A stretch of 64,000 nt of DNA from Erpobdella octoculata (taxonomy: Eukaryota; Annelida; Clitellata; Hirudinida; Erpobdellidae): NCBI GenBank assembly GCA_963978895.1, contig OZ022247.1, forward strand, positions 8,802,947-8,866,946, written 5' to 3'. Position 1 is the first letter of the stretch. The number at the start of each line of letters is the position of its first letter. Position numbers and translations under genes: made by a program. This document shows positions 26,634 to 39,578 of this stretch, piece by piece. Below the pieces are notes generated by a model. It ran no database searches. It was not told the origin of the DNA and saw only the letters and a list, made by a program, of their open reading frames with translations.

Positions 26634-28029
26634 CAGTGGCGTAGCCAGGATTTGCTGAGGGGGTGACACATTTTTTATGGGTTTTTGACATAATATTAAA
26701 ACTAAAGTCGAATTTTATTTCCACTTAAACTTTAAATGTCAAGTCTTCGGCGTGACTTTTTGAATTCGGTAAGAAATTCATCGAATGTTACAGTAACGTC
26801 GCGGGGAATACTTAAAAACATGAAACCATCTAATCGTTCTTGTCTGGTTGAATTTCGAATTTCCGTTTTAATAAGTCCGAGTTTGCTGAACGATCTTTCG
26901 ATTTAAGCTGTCGTAACTGGAATAACGTTGTAAATTTTCAAAAGCATTAGGAAATAAATTTTCAGTGCAAAGTTTCATGTGGTTTAATGCAGAAATTGGC
27001 TTTTCTTTTAAATTATCAAGCTTCTTTTGCTACAATTCAATTTCGCCGAGAACAGATGAAAATGAGTCGTTCAAGTCCAAATCTGGTTCGAAGATGTTGC
27101 CAGAATCACGATGACCACTTAAAACGAATGACTGTCGTGACAAGTAGAGGATTGCTTCGAAGATTCCTTTTAATAAATTCAAGTTGGTTTTCCGTTCAAA
27201 GTCCTCTTGTTTACTCAACTGCCTATCAATTGATGAATCTGGGTTCTGCATGATTTTTTCAAAAGTTGAAGCTTTTTCCACCGACAACTTATGGCAGAAA
27301 GTCCTTGCATGATTTTCAAAAGCTTCTCGAGAGTTTCTCCAGTTGTTAAACGGTGTCTTGATGAGGATGGAGGCAATTTGATCGCCGTAAGCGAAAAAGA
27401 AACAATATTTGCAGAAAACTCCGTTCGCAGATTTAGAATAATGCAACCAGTGAAAGTCCTCCAGCCAATGATTGTTGAACCGCAACTTCTTGTCACCTTT
27501 GAGAATTGAAGGGTACTTGAAGGCTGGACTTGGATTTTGCAACCTCAAAATGGCAACTTGTTTCTCGAATTCATTCAACTTTGAGCCTTGATAAAATTGC
27601 AAATCGGTATTAAGGATTCGATAAACTTGAATCTGCATCAACGACAAAATTATCGCTGAGATATTCATTTTCGACATCGTCAACTTTCTGCTTTTTACGA
27701 AAAAAAGTGTTTAATCGTACTTCTCTGGTTTCTTTTCATCTCTATCGTTATAAAAATATAATTATTTAAGTTTCTTAGAAGTTTAAAGCAATCACTTACC
27801 GTATTAAGTTTATGAAAAAGGATTCTGAAATACTGACGAAAGCTTCATGAGATCGAAACAGTTTTTTGCTACATATAACGCCGCTAAAATAACAAAATGT
27901 CGTCTATTAGCGTTGCCGGCTATATTTTTTCGTCGCGAAGTTATGAATATCCATTCTATCTTAGGAAGCTTGGGGGCGGGGGGGGGGGGGTGATTTGTCA
28001 CCGAATCACCCCCCCTGGCTACGCCAATG
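26634..28029 (-). mobile_element. Complete hAT element with exact 8-bp TSD and transposase remnant
   Basis: Termini CAGTGGCGTAGCCAGG and (complemented) CATTGGCGTAGCCAGG, flanked by AACTGGTT at 26626-26633 and 28030-28037. On the minus strand, 27683-27030 encodes 217 uninterrupted residues: FNNHWLEDFHWLHYSKSANG, VFCKYCFFFAYG (TTF zinc-finger-like) and LSRQSFVLSGHRDSG. These are N-terminal parts of a TTF/DUF4371 hAT transposase. The catalytic core and dimerisation domain are missing, so this is an internal-deletion derivative. The intact frame and exact duplication suggest it is relatively young. Confidence 0.92.
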
Positions 28030-28039
28030 AACTGGTTCA

Positions 28040-28640
28040 TAGGTATTCATTTTGAATTTATTACAATTAATAAACTCTAACAACTGATTAAATTCAAAAT
28101 TTAATAAATTAATATAAATTATAATTTTCTTGTCAAAATATATATTTTGTAGTATGTATAGCTCAGGTGTCTGAATTGTCTATTGAGTGAATAAGAAATT
28201 TATGAGCATGATGAATGCATGAATCAATAAAAAATATCTACGTCATTTCCTCCAACTTTTCTTTATTTACTTTGAGTTATTTATTTTATATAGTATCGTT
28301 TGCTTCTAAACTTTTGCAACTATCTAAGATAAAATTATAAATGAAGCAACAAATTGCAATTAAAAATAAATGTTTAAAATGTTTTTTAATACATTAACCA
28401 AAATAAAAACTTTACTTTTTTGCTTCAGCAGTTTTGTTCTTACAATCGGTGAGAATTTTTAATAAAAATAATAATAAATAAACACGTAATAAATATAATA
28501 ACGGGGATGCACCTATAATATTGATAACCGTAATTTCTCATCAAACTTCATAAATAAAATCACAAAAGAAAACGAGAAAAAAACTATTTCTCGGTGGTCA
28601 GGTTTGCCCTGAAAACAAAATTGTTGTAATTACGAACTAC
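28040..28640. other. Intergenic DNA with a dispersed repeat
   Basis: 28375-28550 is the partner of the repeat at 10215-10400. Otherwise AT-rich without recognised coding sequence. Confidence 0.5.
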
Positions 28641-29049
28641 CGTTTATTTTGTGCTGTTACTTCTGGGGACGCGAAAGTGGTCGAGGCCGGGCAAGGGCTC
28701 GCTCTCTTTATTATCGCAGCGGTCCCTTGTAATCGAGTAAACGTTGTTCTCACTAGTCGTGTTATTTATCACAAGAGTTAAAACGGCCTGTGCGGCTATG
28801 CTGCCAGTAAACAGCAAAAACATTGAATGAAAACGGGATATCCTCTGGTAGTGGTTTGCCTGAGTGTTGTCTGGATGGAAGGCTATTGAGAATCTGGTCA
28901 CAGAAACGGCTGAGGCAGTGGTGGACACGGTTATGGACCAGCGTGTTGCTGGTAAAAAAAACATTGCGGGCTGCTGCGGCAAAACCCAGTTTGATCCGAA
29001 GTCCACCAGCTGTGTCTCAGAACATATGACAGATGACGACAGGACAGAC

Positions 29050-29906
29050 TGCACAAATCAGGTAGAGCACAAGGAAAACTAAGAAAGGAGAATTGAACCA
29101 GTTTTGTGGCGGAGCGCCACCGTGGTGGGCCCTGTAGCTGAGTGCTGCTGAACTCTGACATATTCTGGGGATGTCGTCGGAGTCTGGTGGTGCCGGCGCC
29201 CGGTTGGAGACAACTCCTGGCGTTTGTTGATTGCCGAATATACTCTCGAAAGCCTTTACAATTGCATCGTAATCATCTCTATCTACGATGAGCTCGAGAA
29301 GCTGTGAAGCTTTTCCCTTCAAAGAAAATATTAAGTTTTCCGCCTTCTGCTGATTGGTTAATCTTCCTAGCATCAATTTCAAACTGAGCTTTATTGACAG
29401 ACCATGACACAGTGCCATCAAAAGTTGGGTTTTGGTATGTTCAACAGATTGAATTTTGTCTGGACTAGGCAACCAATTAGTTTTTACCTGTTTGACCAGG
29501 TTGCTCAAAAGGGTGTTCAATTTTGTCTCCTTGTTTCTCTCGATTATCTTTTCAATTTTTCCAGCGTTCTCTTCTACTATCTTCTCCAGGTTATTGACTC
29601 TCTTTTTGACTTCTATTAAACAAATTGATCAAGAAATAGGTTTTATATTTTTGTTGTGCTGCTTTGTTCTTTTCTCTCATCGTGTTCATAATTGCTTTGT
29701 TCTCTTCCTTTATTGTGTTCATAGTCGCTTTGTTCTATTCCTGTGTTTGTTAATTCCTCATCCAGATCAATTTTAAACTCGTCTGGATCCGAACCTTGGC
29801 TTTCTAATGCCATTCGGAAGCGATCCACGAGCTGAGATTTTTCTTTTATCATTGAGTTCTCATTTTTTAGTTCCCGCCTCAACTCAAGCATGAAGAGTAT
29901 TTCCAA
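29050..29906 (-). pseudogene. Ty3-type retrotransposon gag remnant
   Basis: The minus strand first reads an acidic, Gln/Glu-rich N-terminal frame (29906-29643), then in another frame LTNQQKAENLIFSLKGKASQ, LLELIVDRDDYDAIVKAFES and IFGNQ (about 29370-29215). This is the capsid signature of Ty3/gypsy Gag (KA..L...L.GKA...Y..L...FG). Frame changes and a short intergap show it is broken. No protease, reverse transcriptase, integrase or LTR pair was recognised. It lies next to a (TA)n tract. Confidence 0.65.
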
Positions 29907-29913
29907 TCACTTT

Positions 29914-31272
<1,359 letters not shown>

Positions 31273-32300
31273 AACAGTGCCTGTAGCGGCTTCCCTCGCT
31301 TTAAATTAAAAAATTTAAACCGTGCATCCAAATTACGTTCTTATTTTTTTATGGCCCGACCCGTCGACAACTTGACTCAATCCGTTTTATGAGCCAAAAT
31401 TCTAAGCCTGATACGGCTCGTCTAATTTGGGCTCGGCCCGTTTTTACAGGCCTGCAATTTTTATATCCTTGGCAAAAAATCTCGGCCCATCCCACCTTGA
31501 CTTCAAATTTGGCCCGGTCCGTCTGAAAACACTAAAATCATGGCATGGTCCGTGCAGTACTCTAATTCATAGAGCCCTACACGGATTTTAGACCCGGTCC
31601 GTCTTATTTTATAGGCAAACATTTCAGGCCTGGCTTGTTATTTAGGCCCAAACCGAACCGTTTCATAAGCACAAAGGTCGATGACTGGCCCGGTCCGTGA
31701 TGATCAAGACTCAGCCAGTTTAAACGGAAACAAAACTTCAAAGCTTGGAAACTAATTTTTCAAAAAAAATAATAAAACACTCATCTTATTATTAAAAAAA
31801 ACCTAATACTGAATTTTAATGTTTTTACATATCCCGGTTTTGAGTTTTCAAACAAAATAATCCTTTTCCCTAATCCTTTGTAGTTCCAGAAGCCAAAACA
31901 TAAAAAAAATTAGTAAAACATGTGTAACTTTATTTTCTAAGTAGTATTTAACTATTTATTTTTATATCTGTAGTATTTTCAGTTTCAGAGCAGCAGTTAT
32001 TCTAAGAAAAATATAACACTATTTTCCATCTCACATTTGAAAAAAATATTGGAACATTTTGTTATTTTGTAAAAATAATCTCGGTACTAAATTGCAAAAC
32101 TTTCACATTTTTACTTTTTGAAGTTTTTCCATCCAACATTTGAGGTCCTGGAAACCAAATTATCAAAAATTGGTAAAACACGTATATCTTTATTTCTCGA
32201 GTAGATATTAAATACTAAATTTTACATCTGTAGCACTTGCAGTTGATGAGTAGCAGTTATTTAAAGAAACAAATAACCCTATTTTTTTTAAAGCTTATAT
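31273..32300 (-). mobile_element. Decayed relative of the 42.86-kb Helitron
   Basis: Starts CAGTGCCTGTAGCGGCTTCC, like the minus-strand 3' end of the element at 42856. It continues with GGCCCG/CCCGTC-rich sequence, then two to three diverged copies of the roughly 155-bp internal repeat (GAGGTCCTGGAAACCAAA, AAAACACGTATATC, GAGTAGCAGTTATT). The far end was not defined. Confidence 0.6.
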
Positions 32301-32875
32301 AAGTGTTTTATTATACATGTTCTAAATACAGTTATTAAAACTTATTATTAGTCTAGTTAAACGCCTATAATAGCATAATAAAATCAAAACCATTTGACGA
32401 AACCCAAATACGATTTTAAAATTGTAACAAGTTCAAGCAACAAACAATTTTTTTTAGAAACACACTTTTATATGTTTACATTATGCAAATCGATTTCTAG
32501 ATGCAATAATAATTCTGCCATTGTTTATAGTAATACTTTAGTCAAAATTTTAATAAGTTTTTGACATAGTCATGATTACCTAAACGTTCATTTAATTGAC
32601 GCCATCTAGTGAATAATTTTACGTTTGTTACTAAATAAATATTGAAATTAGTTGAAATAATAATTAAATCGCTTCGGAAATGATTGAATATTGTTTTCGT
32701 AGCTGGCTAAAGTCTATGCTGAACGTTTTACAGCTCTAAGTAATCTAAAAGCTGTTAAAAATCAAATCAAAAATTTGACCACAGTCAGATAGAGAAGTCA
32801 AGTTAAATAAAAGTGTGTAACAATATATTTGAACAAAAACCAAAAAATCCGGAAAACCCAGGGTTACCCAGCTAG
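32301..32875 (+). mobile_element. Helitron-like 3' end, otherwise unassigned
   Basis: Ends CCCAGGGTTACCCAGCTAG|T at 32875, with a short hairpin before CTAG. The 5' boundary and any relation to the preceding element are unresolved. Confidence 0.45.
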
Positions 32876-33106
32876 TATTATACATTATACCGAGTGATAT
32901 AAAAAATAACTATTCTTACACTAATTAAGTCATTAAAATAAAATAAAAATCGTTTCTGTAAATAAACCTTATTAAAGTTATAATTACAATTACAATTAAA
33001 AAGCAAAGTTCAGTGACTTTTGCTATGTTTGTATTTCATTCTATTATTGCTCTATATAGCGCACGACCATGATTGTGGTCAACATTTCAAAAAATTATAT
33101 TTAAAG

Positions 33107-36100
33107 ATTGCACCAAAACAGCAGAAAAGCTTCTGTTAGATAGATTATTTGATGGATACGATCCTAGAATTCGACCAACGCGTAGTAATTCAAATCCAAT
33201 CGTAGTCCATGTTGATTACTGGTTTGTTTCTCTCCTTGATTTGGTCAGTTTAAAACTTATTTCATTAGAAAAATTACATTAACTAATTTATTATGAATGT
33301 GTTTACATTTTTATTTAAAATTAAAAGTTGAAATTACTATTCAAACTGAGTTAGATTAATTTGTTTATTGATAGTATCTTCATTGGAAATATATTATCAT
33401 TAACACAACTAATTTAAGTTGTTTGAAAAAATGTTTTATTTTTATTCTTAAATCAAATAATGTTGCTTTGTTTAAAAAAAAATTCAGCAAGAAAAGAGTC
33501 AAATTTTATCATCTTTCGGTTGGATGCAGATGGTTAGGAATCTACTTATGAGTTGTTTTTTGAAGCTTTGAAACAACGTTTTCCAGGCGCGGTCCTACCA
33601 TTAGGGGAGGCTGGGGATGCAACCCCCCACCAGCCTCAAAGCTCAAATTTTTCAAAAAATAAATAAAGTTAAACGTACACCAAACAACCCCCCGCCTAAC
33701 CCCAACTATTTATCTAACCTATATAGTTATAAAATATGAATAATTCTGTGGACATCAGCAATGCGCAATTAATATCTCATTACTATAACCTAAGTAAGAT
33801 TTGCTTGACCAACCGAAGGCGATTATGTCCTGCCAACTAGCAGCTTATAAATGAAGATACCAGCTAAGGCGATTCTCATTTGGTTTTAAATCGTTTTTGG
33901 GTTTTCTATTCCTTCAACCTATCCTCCGACCTACCAAATGTACACAAAAAATTTCATAAAAAACGGTTCAGTCGTTTCGGAGGACTTCAATTTCAAACAC
34001 TATGACACGAGATTTATATATATATATATAGATTTATCAAAGCATGAATTTCCGCTTTGGACCTCACTGAAAAAACAACGGGTTGGCAAGCGGGAACGGG
34101 AAAGCAGTCGGAACGGCGAAACAAGCGGAAACGGAAAAGCAAACGGAAGCGGGAAAGGAAACAGGAGCAAAAAAAAGAACGATAGAAAAACTTTCAAAAA
34201 CCCTGGGCATTGTACACTCGATGGCCTTTCGAGATGGATTTTTTTAAATTGACATAATTGTGTACATTAAACTTTAATAAAAAAAACCAAAATAATTTAT
34301 AAGGTAAAACAACGTTTGCTGGGTCAGCTAGTATAATATAAGACTCCCAATCAACGATATCATCCCCCCACCAGAAAATCCTGGGACCGCGCCTGAAATT
34401 TTCCAATTTTACTTTAACCATTTGCTGTAAATAAAAATCACTTTTATAGACGTGGGTAGATGAATTTCTACAGTGGAACAAGAATGAAAACAACATCTCT
34501 TACATTGTCGTAAACGCAAAAACCATTTGGTATCCCGATCTTATCATTCGCAACAGGTCAGCCTGTCGAATTTTCTACTTTTGACGTAATTTTAGAATAA
34601 TAAATTGTTTCTACAAATGTGTGCATATTGTAGTTCTATTTAGTAAAAAAATCTTTATAAAATAATTGTTGTATAACTAAATCTGTTTTAACCAGCGCTG
34701 ATGCCATATATGGTGATATATTCGACGGATTAAAATACAAAGTTCCTATATACTCCGATGGGACGGTATACTTCTATACAGCTGGCCAGACTGTAACATT
34801 TTGCAAATTAGACTTAACTTTCTTTCCATTTGATGTTCAAGCTTGTTACATACATGTTGATAGTTGGACTTATTCTGTTTCTCAAATTTATCTTGATACA
34901 ACTCAGGGAGTAGTAACTGAACTATATAATGAGAATGAACAATGGAGGCTGGTGTCAACAAAGGTGAGATTTTGTAATACAATTATTTATTTGACTGATA
35001 ACCATCTAATGACAATATTGTGAATTAACAATTATGCCGTAAAAACAGGTTTTTTCGCAAATCCCTCATATTTCTTGATTTGCCGGTTTTTCATTTATTA
35101 CAAAAATTATTTCAAAATGGCATTTCTTTGCCAGGGGTTTTCAGAAGTTTTTCTATCATTTTTCTCTTTCGCTCCCTTTTCTTTCCCCACTTGCTCTCCC
35201 GTTCCAGATTTTTTCCGTTCCCAGTCGTTTTCCCGCTCCAGGTCGCTTACTCGCTTTCGATCGCTTTCCCGCTCTCCGTCGCTTTCCCGCTTTTCATCAA
35301 AAAAGATGCTAATTTGGTACAAAGTAAATTTGCATCAGAAACCGCTTTGAATTCTTTCTAATTTTTGTTCTTTTCATATATATTTAAATGATTGTTTATG
35401 AATTTGTTTGTTTGTCCAAGGATATCTGGATATAACAACTCGATCCACAACCTACTCTAGTAGGTCTAGGCAGTTCAGCCAGTTACGTCATAGTTACATC
35501 AAAATTTGTAGAAGTATGATATAACTACTATGCTTTTGTAGTTTGTTACATCAATTTATTTATAATTATGATATAAAAAGCGATAAAACATTAGGCCTAC
35601 TAGAGTAGGTTGTGGATCCAGTTGTTATATCAAGATATCCTTGGTTTGTCCTTTATAGAAATCTGAACCGCTGGATCGATCTTGATGAAATTTCGCAAGG
35701 AGGTAGATCTCATACAGGGAAACAAAGTTAATAAGGTTTGGACTTCCTACTACCATCTCCCGGCTCAGGGGAGGGGGGGAACCTTTTCCAGACCAAAAGT
35801 GCCTATGTACGACCATCAAAGGTAATTGCGTAATAAAATTCAAATTTATTTCACGTAACAACGTTTGAAAGCTTCAAGCAACCTTTAGCAAATCTATTTT
35901 ACGTTTTATGGGCTAAAAGAAGTTAGGAAAGAAAGGAAAAGAAAAAATGAGCGCGAGCTTGAACGGGAACGGGAGAGCAAACGTGAGCGGGAACGAGAAA
36001 GCGATCGGGAACGGGAAAGCGACCGGAAGCGAGAAAGCAAGCGGGGAAGGAAACGGGAGAAAGAGAGAAAACCGATAAAAAATTTCTGAAAACCCCGAAC

Positions 36101-37263
36101 AACGCCGGTTAACCCCGCTAGTTTCGTTATAAAACTTTATTTACAACAACAGGTTAATTCGTCTCAAGAAATGTTCAATGATGATGCCTATTCTGAACTG
36201 AAATTCATTTTTTATTTGAAACGCAAACCCTTGTACTTCTTGACAAACCTCATCATTCCATGCTGTCTCACATCATCCATCGTTCTTTTTGTTTTCCTCC
36301 TTCCAGCCAATGCTGACGAGAAGATCTCCCTCAGTATAACTGTTCTTCTCTCGTTTTCAGTTTTCCAACTTCTCGTAGCTGGAAGCATGCCGGAAACATC
36401 TGACTATGTTCCTCTAATAAGTATTATACAAATATTTTTATTAATTTCTTGTGCTATTGGTCTGCTATAATACTGCTATTTTTAAACAGCTTAATAATTT
36501 TAAATGTTTTTTAATAAAAATTTTTATAGCTATCTACATAACATTTGTGGAGTTTTTAGCTGCTATGTCACTCTTTTCTACCATAATGGTCCTCGTGATA
36601 CATCACCACGATTGTCAATTTCCACCTCCCGAATGGTTGAAAACAATTGCGATTAAGTGGATGGGTTTAATTTTTTGTATTAAAGAGAAAACCAGGAGAA
36701 ACTCGAAAAAACAAGAATATCAAGAAAAATCAAGAACTCAATCCATGCAATCACAAAAAAGTGTCTTAGAAGCAGTATCTACCAAAAGCAGCTTCAGCGA
36801 CATAAATCAAGCCGACAACAACAATCAAAATACTGAAACATCCATCATAATTGACAGAGAAAAAGTAGCTAACAAAATAAATTCCAAAGAAGTTGAAGTC
36901 GGGAAAAAAAACGCAACTGGCAATAAAAATCATAAAATTCAATTTCTCGACCAAGTCAAAAGCTCTCCAAATTCATCTGAGCCGGAAATGACGTTGATGG
37001 ATAATATACAAGAAATGGGCGGCCTTCGTCAGCAGATGGAAACATTTTTACCAGTTTACGATCTTGTTAAAGAAAGTCTCGAGAAAATCACCATTGAAAA
37101 ACGACGGCTAGAAGTGAGAGATCAATGGACAGAAATAGCTCTGGTTTTTGACAGACTATTTCTTCTTGTTTTTTTGACTTTAAACATTATCGTTGCCGCC
37201 GTTTTACTTGGAATTCTTCCACAGCTTGGACCAAACTCAGTTGAACCTATACCTGTTTCATAA
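33107..37263 (+). CDS. Nicotinic-type Cys-loop receptor subunit, paralogue 2 (5' exon not found)
   Basis: Tandem paralogue of the subunit at 14.7-23.2 kb, with matching exon lengths and phases: 33107-33243 (137 bp), 33488-33532 (45), 34450-34556 (107), 34696-34963 (268), 36153-36420 (268) and 36530-37263 (734, stop TAA). The Cys-loop is C-x13-C with FPFDVQAC, loop B is SWTY, and M2 is EKISLSITVLLSFSVF ending VAGSMPETSD. M4 begins DRLFLLVF and the C-terminus is short. Like its partner it lacks the loop C Cys-Cys, has VIRNR in loop A, and has Gly at M2 20'. M1-M3 are nearly unchanged between copies, whereas the cytoplasmic loop is shorter here and has diverged. The intron after the first exon is only 244 bp here against 5.8 kb in paralogue 1. 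The next intron carries a hAT element, and the one before the M1/M2 exon carries a Helitron. No signal-peptide exon was found upstream. A cation-selective pore is inferred from Glu -1'. Confidence 0.9.
33594..34395. mobile_element. hAT element in intron of receptor paralogue 2
   Basis: Termini CAGGCGCGGTCCTA and (complemented) CAGGCGCGGTCCCAGG, flanked by ACGTTTTC/AAATTTTC (6 of 8 match). It lies between the 45-bp and 107-bp exons, and the corresponding intron in paralogue 1 lacks it, so it inserted after the duplication or was lost there. It contains a Helitron-like copy ending at 34331. Confidence 0.75.
33990..34331 (+). mobile_element. Helitron-like copy nested in the hAT element
   Basis: Ends AACGTTTGCTGGGTCAGCTAG|T. 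It contains the GGAACGGGAAAGC minisatellite and a TATATATATATAG tract near 34018. An upstream CCGAC...GGTTCAGTCGTTTCGGAGG segment (33910-33985) may belong to the same element, in which case the start is earlier. Confidence 0.6.
35037..35373 (-). mobile_element. Helitron-like minisatellite fragment
   Basis: Carries the same Helitron minisatellite in minus orientation (GCTTTCCCGCTC units, 35215-35295) next to GATTTGCCGGTTTTTCATTT, which also occurs at 11450. Element ends are not clear. Confidence 0.45.
35374..36121 (+). mobile_element. Helitron in receptor paralogue 2, carrying a nested MITE
   Basis: Probable 5' end TCATATATATTTAAATG at 35374. The 3' end is GCCGGTTAACCCCGCTAG|T at 36121. The second half is a GGGAACGGGAAAGC-type minisatellite (35945-36065). 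Lies in the intron just before the M1/M2 exon, in the same relative intron as the Helitron of paralogue 1 but in opposite orientation, so it is an independent insertion. Confidence 0.7.
35416..35644. mobile_element. 229-bp inverted-repeat MITE nested in the Helitron
   Basis: About 45-bp terminal inverted repeats (CCAAGGATATCTGGATATAA and its complement at 35625-35644, continuing to CTACTCTAG) with two mismatches. TTTGT occurs on both outer sides (35411-35415 and 35645-35649), a likely target duplication. The interior is AT-rich and non-coding. Family unknown. Confidence 0.85.
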
Positions 37264-38500
37264 ATTGAAAAGTTTTGTGTAAAGCATTTTTTAAACCCAA
37301 ATGAGTAAATTTTTTAATTTGTTTTATTTTTTCAAGTTGGTGAATATTAATGTTTGCGAAAACAAACTTAGAAATATCTGTGTTCAACCAAATTAAAAGC
37401 CTATAATAAGGAAAAACTGTAAAAAGCCAATTGATTTTTTTTAAATTCTTACAAATTTTTTATTTTTCAAACTGAAAACGTTATAGACAAGTATTTTTGT
37501 TGATTTATAGCATACACATTGAATTAACGTGTATTTTAAAAATTCACTTAATGTTTACCTACTGGTTTACTTTTTATTTTCTGCCTGCCCTCGTGATGCC
37601 TGATGCGCATACAGAAAATCCGATCAAAGAAGAAGTTTGGGAAATTACCAAATCTTGGTCAAGCATGACTAGTTTTCTGTAACACCCTTACTTATCTCAT
37701 TATTCTTAGAATCCATTGTTTTACACTTCAGAGACTTAGATCGCTGGTGCTAGTGTCATAATCAAAGACTCCCACACCGAACTAGCTTTTTTTCGCCCCA
37801 CAAACATTTTTTGAAACAGAAGTTTATTGGTTGGTAGTATATATATTATATACATATATGTATAGGCGCCTAACGGACGGCTGCCTTTCTTACGATGAAA
37901 AGGCTATTTCATTTTTTTTTATTACTGTAGTTCATAAGCGTCCAATTTCACTCTTGTATCTTTACAATTAGACATTCTTTTGCTTGCTAAACGCTATTTT
38001 TCCTATGGTCCCTTTCTCTGGAGCTCCCTTCTAGAGGTGACTATGCACGGAGACAACTTTTCGCCCCCATCACCGCAAGTATTATCTCCATCCCCGCCAG
38101 TATCATCCCCAGCCGCCCTCGCAGTTTTTCATCAACATCCTCGCAATTTTTAATTCCCATCCCCAGCCATCCCCACAGTCTTTCATCTTCATCGCCATCT
38201 ATCCCACACTGTTTATTTCCATTTTCAAACAATCCCGTAGTAGTCATTATTTTTAAGTGTGTCATTTTATCCGAATTACATGTAAGGGAAACGGGGCACA
38301 TTAATCTGTTTAGAAATTTTTGGTAACAACAGTCAAGCCATTAACAAGTCAACATTGTTTTTAGTGAATTTTATAGAACATTTAATTTATGTATCCAATT
38401 CAGTTTAAATTATATAATGCAAAATAACTATTGTTAAATTGAACTTTGGTGCAACCCTTAAAAAAGATCAAAGTACCCCACTTACGGAGTACCATGATCT
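37264..38500. other. Sequence downstream of receptor paralogue 2
   Basis: Contains a 43-codon open segment from ATG 37550 to TAA 37682 with a hydrophobic start (MFTYWFTFYFLPALVM). It could be a small secreted peptide or chance. CCCCATCCCC-rich sequence at 38060-38190, beginning TAGAGGTGACTATGCACGG, looks like a subterminal hAT region. Nothing else was recognised. Confidence 0.35.
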
Positions 38501-38680
38501 CCTTACAGCAGTGCTGTCCAACCTTTTTGAGGCAATGGGCCACTCAAATAATTTTAAGATGCCAAGGGCCGCACATAATATAATACAACACATTTTAAAC
38601 TGTTATTTCATTTTTTCCTCTAGTTTAAAAATTCAACTATCAACTAATTAACTTACTTTATTATACGTTTAAATAAAAAT

Positions 38681-39556
38681 CAGAATAATACCGAGTACCG
38701 AGTATTAAAGGCCTTTTCGGCCGATACCAAGTACCGATTCCGAGTATTAAACATAGCATAATTTTTTGTGAATTGTATTAATTTTATGCCTAATTACCGA
38801 ATGCTGATTACATTGTGCTTTGTTGACTACATCTTACTGATGGCACCAACAAGCAAATTTATATAGACCATCTGTTTAATCTAAAAGAACGAAAAGTCAA
38901 TTTATAAAAGAACTCATGTTTATTAAAACTGAACAGTTTTTTTTAATTTTGCAAATAAGTTAATTAATACTCAAAATTTAATATAGGCAGGTTTTTCTTT
39001 AGAAAAAGCAACATTTCCGTTTTCTGCGCAGATAGACACGATCTTTCGTCATAACAAATGTTCCCTGCAGTGCTAAATGCCCGCTCACTGTCAACGCTTG
39101 GAAGTGGTATTCCCAAAAAACAACGGGCAACAACAGCAAAATTTGGATACAAGTCTCCACACGCTTTCCAATAAATTAAAAGATCCTCAGGAGCTGCGGG
39201 TAACGACGCACGAGGTTTCAATAGTTCTGCCAAATGGTTGGTGACTTCCTGTTGATACAGGTGCCTGCCGTCTACTTCCGCAGCTGTTGATGCTTGCTGG
39301 GTACCAATCAGCAATGCCCAATAATCAAATAGTGATTGAGATTTGCTGCTCTATCTTCGATATCACTGCTCTGTGATTGTTTTTTTTAATACGCAGATGA
39401 TTATCATTGCTGTCGTACTAAATGTACGGGTCTCTTTGCCACCACGAGCAATTTTAGAAATTTATTAAATACTTGGTTCGGCTGTGTTTTTGAGCCGATC
39501 GCCGAGTAATACCGATTTCAAGATACTCGGCCGAACCGATTATCGGTTCAGCCCTA
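38681..39556 (-). mobile_element. hAT element with transposase C-terminus
   Basis: Subterminal repeats of CGGCCGATACC/ACTCGGCCGAACCG bracket a minus-strand frame (39314-38964). It encodes FAVVARCFLGIPLPSVDSER and AFSTAGNICYDERSCL, the ZBED-type hAT dimerisation domain. The right end reads, complemented, TAGGGCTGAACCGATAATCGG. The left boundary and target duplication are unclear. Confidence 0.75.
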
Positions 39557-39578
39557 ATACTTATCGGCAATACTTACC

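Noticed and set aside
33073..33106. Upstream extension of the first seen exon of receptor paralogue 2
   Set aside because: There is no ATG in frame, and the exon start at 33107 follows an AG with the same phase as the other paralogue; the preceding bases are intron.
37550..37682. Small secreted peptide or signal exon of another receptor
   Set aside because: It has a hydrophobic start, but no convincing donor in the expected phase and no following exon; kept only as a remark in the intergenic entry.
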